Shown here in pieces: positions 61,406-64,000 of a stretch of DNA of 64,000 bases; the first letter of the stretch is position 1; every line of letters begins with the position of its first letter. The stretch is taken from positions 124,001-188,000 of the forward strand of contig NZ_JBANRM010000003.1 of the NCBI RefSeq assembly GCF_037154085.1, written 5' to 3'. The notes beneath the pieces were generated by a model. It was not told the origin of the DNA. It saw nothing but the letters and a program-made list of their open reading frames with translations, and searched no databases. The stretch is from Andeanibacterium fulvum (GTDB lineage Bacteria; Pseudomonadota; Alphaproteobacteria; Sphingomonadales; Sphingomonadaceae). Position numbers and translations under genes: made by a program.

Positions 61406-62437
61406 TCAGTGCGCCGAAACGTCCACGCCCTGACGGCGCAGCACATCCTTCATCGCGTGATAGGCTTCCTTCTGGCGGTGGTTCGGAATGCCGGGATAAA
61501 GGTGATGGATCAGGTGATATTCCATCGCCATCGACGCCCAGTAACCCAGCTTCGCCTTGAAGATCTTGGTGTTCTTGTAACGGCCGCGTTCCTGCGGGTG
61601 ATGCGGCGCCCAGCTAAGCCAGTAACGGATCCACGAAAGGCCGACCTGACGCGGCAGCCACCACAGCAGCGCGACTTCGATTGCGTAGCCGCTCCATGCC
61701 ATGCCGAAGAAGGTTCCCAGCATAACCAACTGAAGAATGGTGGTTTGCATGGCCGCCTTGCGCGAAGCAGGCGTATCCATGTCCACCATCATCTTCTTGT
61801 AGCGCATCACCGAGCCTTCGACGCCCGGCTGGCGGTTCCACCAAGTCTTGAGAATGGCCTTCCACCAGTTCGGCGCGCCGTCCGTATAATCCGGATCGAG
61901 CTGCGGATCGTTGGTGTATTTGTGATGCTCCATATGGGTGAGCCGCGCCACGCCGAAGCCCAGTGCGATCGGGATCGTGGAAAGATGCCCGGTCAGTTCG
62001 TTGACCCAGTAATATTTGTGCCCGCGCGGATAGATATTGGAATGCATCGCCTCGTGGCTCGGAATGAAGCCATAGGCCGCGCAGAAGGTGGAGAAGACGA
62101 AGCCCAGCGTCAGGCCGACCGGGCCGAGATAGCCCAGCACCGCCAGCGGGAAGAGGCTGACCCAGATCGCAAAGCAGGTGACGGTCAGCGCGGCATAGAC
62201 CCAGGTCGCCCCGCCATGGAATTGCATGGCAATCGCCCGCTCTTCCTTCATCAGCTCGCGGCGCAGGTGCTTGTCGAGCGTATCGTCGCCCGCAAGGCCG
62301 ATTACCGGGCCATCCTCAGCCGGGATAATGCCGGGAACCTCGATCGAGTTACGCCCGATCAAATCGGTTTCGATCGCGTCCGTTTCGATCACCTCGACCT
62401 CGATCAGGCCGCCTTCCTTCACCGGTCCGTCAGTCAC
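61406..62437 (-). CDS. Fatty acid desaturase family protein
   Basis: A membrane di-iron enzyme of 343 residues with three histidine boxes: H128EAMH132, H168MEHH172 and the later LIHHLYPGIPNH. Four to five helices separate them. The soluble N terminus is acidic with a repeated IE-x-IETD pattern. The family introduces double bonds in acyl chains or hydroxylates carotenoids (CrtR-like); which one cannot be decided. The following small membrane gene overlaps its start by four bases. Confidence 0.85.
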   Translation of the reverse strand: MTDGPVKEGGLIEVEVIETDAIETDLIGRNSIEVPGIIPAEDGPVIGLAGDDTLDKHLRRELMKEERAIAMQFHGGATWVYAALTVTCFAIWVSLFPLAVLGYLGPVGLTLGFVFSTFCAAYGFIPSHEAMHSNIYPRGHKYYWVNELTGHLSTIPIALGFGVARLTHMEHHKYTNDPQLDPDYTDGAPNWWKAILKTWWNRQPGVEGSVMRYKKMMVDMDTPASRKAAMQTTILQLVMLGTFFGMAWSGYAIEVALLWWLPRQVGLSWIRYWLSWAPHHPQERGRYKNTKIFKAKLGYWASMAMEYHLIHHLYPGIPNHRQKEAYHAMKDVLRRQGVDVSAH

Positions 62438-62628
62438 AGCCAGCGCCCCTTGATATTAGCGTAGAGCCCCCATGCCCCACCGAAGAGCAGCCCGAAGCCG
62501 ATCCGGCTCATGCCGAAGGGCCCGTCGATGCCCCAGACGGCCATGAGCTGCGCCGTGAGCGGCGCGATGAAACCGATGCCGAACAGAAACGGCATCACGG
62601 CGAACAGCTTACGGATGGCTTCAGTCAT
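62434..62628 (-). CDS. Small membrane protein coupled to the desaturase
   Basis: A 64-residue protein with two hydrophobic helices (about 8-27 and 40-58). The ATG at 62628 has GAGG eight bases upstream, and its stop overlaps the desaturase start as ATGA, so the two are co-translated. It may be a membrane partner of the desaturase; no family recognised. The 31-codon extension upstream lacks conservation. Confidence 0.65.
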   Translation of the reverse strand: MTEAIRKLFAVMPFLFGIGFIAPLTAQLMAVWGIDGPFGMSRIGFGLLFGGAWGLYANIKGRWL

Positions 62629-62784
62629 GACATTAACCTCGCATAAACCATTGGAAGGCGCAAGATTCCATGGTTCGTGCGATAAACTTGTCACGTATTC
62701 ACACCTAGGACAGCCCACCACGCCCCCAAAGGATGGAGGGCAAACAACCTAAGGAGAAATGCGGGTTTTAGGGCTTGCGCGCCC

Positions 62785-62790
62785 TATAAT
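62785..62790 (+). promoter_or_regulatory. Candidate -10 element for hppA
   Basis: A perfect TATAAT lies 93 bases before the hppA start. The expected -35 position (CGGGTT) is a poor match, and the element sits by a palindrome AGGGCTTGCGCGCCCT that may affect promoter choice. Confidence 0.4.
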
Positions 62791-62882
62791 GGCCCTATAG
62801 CCATCTGCATTGGCGTGAGCGCCTCAAAATAAAAGAAGGAGCCACGCGATCCGCAATTCTTTGCAGAGGGGGAGAGGCTCAC

Positions 62883-64000
62883 GTGAACCTCGTCACTATT
62901 TCCATCATATTGGGGCTGCTTGCCATCGTGTATGGCTTCGTAACCAGCCGCCAGGTGCTCGGCGCAAGTGCCGGCAATGAAAAGATGCAGGAAATTGCCG
63001 CGGCAATTCAAGAAGGTGCACAAGCCTATCTGAAGCGGCAATATACGACCATCGCCATCGTAGGCGTGGTGGTCGCGATCATCATCTTCGCTACGCTGGG
63101 GGCGATTTCTGCCACCGGCTTCGTGATCGGCGCGATCCTGTCGGGCGTGGCCGGGTTCATCGGAATGAACATCTCCGTCCGCTCCAACGTCCGCACCGCA
63201 GCAGCAGCCCAGCAGGGCCTGCAAAACGGGCTGACCTTGGCCTTCCGTGCGGGCGCGATCACCGGCCTTCTGGTGGCTGGCCTCGCCCTCCTCGCGATTG
63301 CGGTGTTCTACTGGTATCTCACTGACATTGCCGGCTTCACGGTAGGCGGTGAGGACCGCACGGTGGTGGACGGCCTTGTCGCCCTCGCCTTCGGTGCATC
63401 GCTGATCTCGATCTTCGCGCGCCTTGGCGGCGGGATCTTCACCAAGGCCGCCGACGTCGGCGCCGACCTCGTCGGCAAGGTCGAGGCGGGCATCCCGGAA
63501 GACGATCCACGCAACCCGGCGGTGATCGCGGACAATGTGGGCGACAATGTGGGCGATTGCGCCGGCATGGCGGCCGACCTGTTCGAGACCTACGTCGTCA
63601 CCGTGGGCGCGACCATGGTGCTGACCGCCCTGCTCCTCAAGAGCGTGGGCGACCTGCTGCCGAACCTGATGGCCCTGCCGCTGCTGATCGGCGGCGTCTG
63701 CATCGTCACCTCGATCATCGGCACCTATTTCGTTCGCCTCGGCGGTTCGAACAACGTCATGGGCGCGATGTACAAGGGCTTCCTCGTCTCGGCAGTCCTG
63801 GCGATACCGGCAATCTGGTTCGCCACCAGCACCGCGCTGGGCGGGATGGAGAATGTGCTTCCGGGCACCGACTTCAACGGCCGCGCGCTGTTCTATTGCT
63901 CGCTGCTGGGCCTGGTCATCACCGGGCTGATCATCTGGATCACCGAATATTACACCGGCACCAATTTCCGCCCGGTGCGCTCTATCGCCAAGGCTTCGGA
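62883..64000 (+). CDS. hppA: Membrane-bound proton-translocating pyrophosphatase, 3' end cut
   Basis: Uses pyrophosphate hydrolysis to pump protons (or sodium). The gene begins with GTG at 62883, preceded by GGGGGAGAGG, and runs off the window after ~372 of an expected ~700 residues. Helices are evident throughout. The catalytic DVGADLVGKVE motif begins at D191, followed by the DNVGDNVGDCAGMAADLFE signature. The residues that decide potassium dependence lie beyond the window, so the subclass cannot be set. Confidence 0.95.
   Translation, partial: MNLVTISIILGLLAIVYGFVTSRQVLGASAGNEKMQEIAAAIQEGAQAYLKRQYTTIAIVGVVVAIIIFATLGAISATGFVIGAILSGVAGFIGMNISVRSNVRTAAAAQQGLQNGLTLAFRAGAITGLLVAGLALLAIAVFYWYLTDIAGFTVGGEDRTVVDGLVALAFGASLISIFARLGGGIFTKAADVGADLVGKVEAGIPEDDPRNPAVIADNVGDNVGDCAGMAADLFETYVVTVGATMVLTALLLKSVGDLLPNLMALPLLIGGVCIVTSIIGTYFVRLGGSNNVMGAMYKGFLVSAVLAIPAIWFATSTALGGMENVLPGTDFNGRALFYCSLLGLVITGLIIWITEYYTGTNFRPVRSIAKAS

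Noticed and set aside
62883..64000. Deciding whether the pyrophosphatase is potassium-dependent
   Set aside because: The deciding residues lie in the C-terminal half, beyond the window.

Overview
The window looks like chromosomal DNA of a high-GC alphaproteobacterium, most likely Sphingomonadales (Erythrobacteraceae or Novosphingobium-like). The evidence is a CcrM-type GANTC methyltransferase, a pckA / chvI-chvG / hprK / rapZ / EIIA-Man / HPr cluster with an HprK reduced to its catalytic half, an adrenodoxin-type ferredoxin beside two cysteine desulfurases, CobS with a J-domain/bolA pair, short-form HisG, sphingomonad-style TonB and DUF885 proteins, and sites matching the alphaproteobacterial LexA box. 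I see no rRNA, tRNA, CRISPR array, phage or insertion sequence. The right edge cuts hppA.

Layout. 0-8.4 kb: CDP-alcohol phosphatidyltransferase, ccrM with a GANTC-rich upstream region, sulfotransferase, rnhB divergent from a PQQ-type sugar dehydrogenase, a GNAT/nudL/cca run, and a secreted repeat protein. 8.5-13.6 kb: parC, ferredoxin and two cysteine desulfurases, all on the minus strand. 13.6-20.9 kb: hydrolase, tonB with a Zur-like palindrome, DUF885 lipoprotein, an unexplained leader-like region, class V aminotransferase, diguanylate cyclase. 21-28.5 kb: pckA and the chvI-chvG-hprK-(secreted protein)-rapZ-EIIA-HPr cluster, which joins envelope sensing to PTS phosphotransfer and carbon control. 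28.5-36.5 kb: rRNA/tRNA methyltransferase, META and YceI proteins, rmuC with a LexA-like box, fhs, Na/Pi transporter. 36.6-43.7 kb: def, recR, fmt, truA, PBP1 and cobS.

43.8-50.3 kb is the main accessory block: an HxlR regulator diverges from a tightly packed set of VOC, DoxX, GST, DUF1428 and SRPBCC genes, with four GSTs and four VOC domains in all. It lies between cobS and the J-domain/bolA pair, which I recall as neighbours in many alphaproteobacteria, and probably forms an electrophile or aldehyde detoxification unit. 51.4-64 kb: J-domain protein, bolA, pirin, epoxide hydrolase-like protein, LtrA, DUF2332, hisG-hisD-nusB, S1/P1 nuclease, thiL, desaturase and hppA.

Intergenic gaps are rich in palindromic repeats. 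I separate six families, mostly as inverted pairs, at 2.9, 10.8, 12.4, 17.4, 18.0, 30.6, 39.6, 44.5, 50.4-51.3, 59.0-59.5 and 61.3 kb. Likely regulatory DNA includes the GANTC cluster before ccrM, a Zur-like box before tonB, LexA-like boxes before rmuC and a GST gene, and a probable HxlR operator.
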